Of a stretch of 64,000 nt of DNA, positions 61,725 through 64,000 are shown in pieces (within the stretch, counting starts at the first letter, position 1; each line of letters opens with the position of its first letter). Both the position numbers and the translations under genes were made by a program. The stretch is taken from the NCBI RefSeq assembly GCF_958295425.1, contig NC_081148.1, positions 11,441,466 to 11,505,465 of the forward strand, written 5' to 3'. The notes under the pieces are model-generated. The model had not been told where the DNA came from and searched no databases. It worked only from the letters and a program-made list of their open reading frames with translations. Source of the DNA: Solea solea (Eukaryota; Chordata; Actinopteri; Pleuronectiformes; Soleidae).

Positions 61725-61913
61725 GTACGGTAGAGTACAGTACATATTTTTTGCATTTCCATTAGGAATAGTACCAAAATAACTGGCCCCAACTCTTCCA
61801 TTCTTTTGTACCATTCCCTTGTGGTACCAAAGAAAAATGGTACGGTACGGTCAGGGTGCATTGGGGTACCGTACTGTACTGTACCAAACCGAACCATACC
61901 ACGATGGAAACAC
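61725..61913. mobile_element. DNA transposon with GTGTTTCCAYC ends, copy 2 (left-truncated)
   Basis: It shares CCAAAATAACTGGCCCCAAC and the right end GATGGAAACAC (61,903-61,913) with the copy at 43,048-43,464. It is shorter inside, and the left terminal repeat is not recognisable. Confidence 0.65.
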
Positions 61914-62245
61914 AGCATACGTCTGCTGTATGTGTACTTGGAAAGGCCAAGCGTGTGTTTGTGTTTTCCCAAAATGCACATTCATGTTACCTTCTGGGAA
62001 GTGAAGGCGAATTCATGCGCACATTGTCTTTCAACTGCATGTAAGTCAGGGAAGTTTCTTTGCTGCAGGGGTGTTTGAGTTAGCTTAAATGGTTTAGTTT
62101 TCCTTTGAGACAACAGTGTGTGTCTTTACAAAGGGTGTTTCTCAGTTTGTATGAATTTTGCATCTGGAACAGCGAGATTACATGCAACTTTGTCTCTCAA
62201 TTCCTGTTTACGCATCCCTCATGGTAACGAGTGCACACTCCTTAT

Positions 62246-62247
<2 letters not shown>

Positions 62248-62298
<51 letters not shown>
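62248..62298. repeat. (TG)25 microsatellite
   Basis: Uninterrupted TG dinucleotides over 51 bp. Confidence 0.95.
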
Positions 62299-62299
<1 letters not shown>

Positions 62300-62300
<1 letters not shown>

Positions 62301-64000
62301 CCGTCTGTCTGTGTATGGTTTCCCCCCCATTTCGTTCCCGTCTTATTGTATGCTTATGTTTTGCTGAAAGGTCACCAGGGAGTGACAGGACTGCTCAGAA
62401 GAGGTGATTAAATATACAGTATCAGATGGTGAATGGGTGCAGATTGCACGTAAATGCAGGTGGTCGCATATGTAAAACAGACAAATTGTTTGTCTGTTTT
62501 AAGGTTCGCTGCAATAATGTAGCCTGGGGGTCGCGGCGAATTAATGCCTGCAAACAGTGAATCATTTAGATGAAAATGGAATAGACCTTTGGTAGATGAG
62601 ATGAAATTGAAATGAAATTCAGTTTTGAGTCAGTCATACATTCATGCTGTATAGAGAATGAATCATAAGTTCTAGCTTTGGGGATCCTCAGTGTTTTATA
62701 TGGCAGGCGTTTGACTAAGTAAAGCCTTACACAGCTTGTGTTATGTTTGTAGACTCTTAGCCGTGTCTTATTGTGTTGTCACAGTGGACCACTGGTCAAA
62801 GGTCAAACAATTTTGACCCTTGGGAGTTCATTATTCCAGCAACACACGGTTGCTGTTTGTTTGGACACATCTTTTACACAGGAAGCTTCATATTTCATTC
62901 TTTCCTCTCCTTCTGTCTTTCAAATGACCCACAATGTCCACTGGGGGTAGTTTTCCCAACTCTAAAATAAGTCATTACATTGCCAAATATATGACACACA
63001 TGTCTTCTGAAATGTAGGCTAGCCTCATTACTACCTAACCGCTGCTCTGTGATGTCAGTTCATAAGAAAATTGTGAAACTGGGTTGTGAAATGATCAGAA
63101 GGGTGAACACTAATTTACAAGGAAGTTTAAACGTGTAAACCCATTTCACTCCAATCCCTACTTGGGCTGAGTTGAAATAAACTATGACTGACTTTTACTG
63201 AGAGCTTATGGGATCTATAATTAGTAAGGGAATCCCTCTAGAGTGTCATGAGTGGTTTATGTTCTTCAGTCTGTAAAAGCAAATGGAAATTTCTGAAAAT
63301 ACCCAGTATGTCATCCTGGAAAAAAGTTCAGCTCCAGGGCCAGGTCATGGGGAAATGCAGTTATTCATCAGCATCACCATCACCCAGCCGTGTACATGGT
63401 CTATACATCCTGTAGATAGAGCCGGACCATTTCAGCTTCAGACGTTATTTATGAAGCCTGTAACAGTGTTTTTGCGTTTTCGACCAGAATTTGACCACTG
63501 AGGATTATTTTGGTGTTTCTGTGGTGGTGTTACTCGTGTGCCCTGAACGCTGTGTATGGTCAATGATATGTGGAAATCCAGCACCCCTCTCACTAATCAT
63601 ATGTACTCATCACAAATCACTAATTGAGAGGGTCACTTGGGAAATATATTCTTGATTTGGACGTATTTTGGGCACACATTCTGTTGGAGGAGCAATATAG
63701 AGTCTGGTGTTTGCTGTTTTGGGCTTGCCTGATGAATTATTGGGGAATTAACCTATTTTGTATGACACAGATTCACATTGTTGATCTTTCTGCCCTTCAT
63801 AGTCCATAGTGACAGAAAGAATTGTTACAGGGCTTCTCTTAGACATTTTAATGGGATCGTGGTGGAAATAGAAACTGACCCTTGTGTGCACCCCCAACCC
63901 CCCCTGTTCCTTGCTCTTTTTTCCTTGCCCTCCTTTTTATTTTCTCCTATTTCCATTTCCAACCTCACTCTCTCTTTCTCAAGCACTCCCACAGCAGGAA
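62300..64000. other. inpp5a: Intron sequence without recognised features
   Basis: No exon, repeat family or RNA gene is recognised. A block at about 62,515-62,600 (GGCGAATTAATGCCTGCAAA ... GTGAATCATTTAGATGAAAA) looks single-copy and might be a conserved element. Confidence 0.4.

Overview
This is a 64 kb window of vertebrate nuclear DNA, almost certainly from a ray-finned (teleost, probably percomorph) fish. The evidence is two recognisable vertebrate genes with GT-AG splice signals, very long (TG)n microsatellites, and a dense mix of repeats typical of teleosts (L2 and RTE LINE fragments, a tRNA-derived SINE, hAT-type and other small DNA transposons). I see no bacterial operon, phage, CRISPR array or stable RNA gene.

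Layout. (1) 1-507 is the end of an intron. 508-2239 is the large main coding exon of pwwp2b (PWWP domain protein, NuRD-associated), ending in TAG that is directly followed by a good splice donor. A strong splice acceptor at 4754-4755, a repeat-poor stretch, and tandem AATAAA signals with a Pumilio-type site near 6556-6570 suggest a separate 3'UTR exon at about 4756-6590. (2) About 6.6-40.0 kb is intergenic and filled with old transposon fragments, microsatellites and a few AT-rich blocks that could be regulatory. (3) 40.08-40.66 kb holds the promoter, 5' leader and first coding exon of inpp5a (inositol polyphosphate 5-phosphatase A). Its 26 codons end exactly at a GTGAGT donor. (4) 40,657-64,000 is the first intron of inpp5a, again repeat-rich; I found no second exon.

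Both genes are on the + strand. As I recall the human map, PWWP2B lies next to INPP5A on 10q26.3 in the same order, which supports naming the first gene pwwp2b rather than pwwp2a. The two genes act in different processes (chromatin regulation and IP3/calcium signalling), so the arrangement is ancestral synteny, not a functional operon.

I found no convincing new biological system. The most interesting items are: an internally deleted hAT element that keeps both its BED finger and its dimerisation tail; a 1.03 kb TTAA-bounded element with a broken THAP-like zinc finger; two copies of a DNA transposon sharing the same internal SINE junction, one ending about 70 bp from the inpp5a core promoter; an array of upstream ORFs in the inpp5a leader; and a cluster of homeodomain-type TAATTA sites at 21.3 kb.
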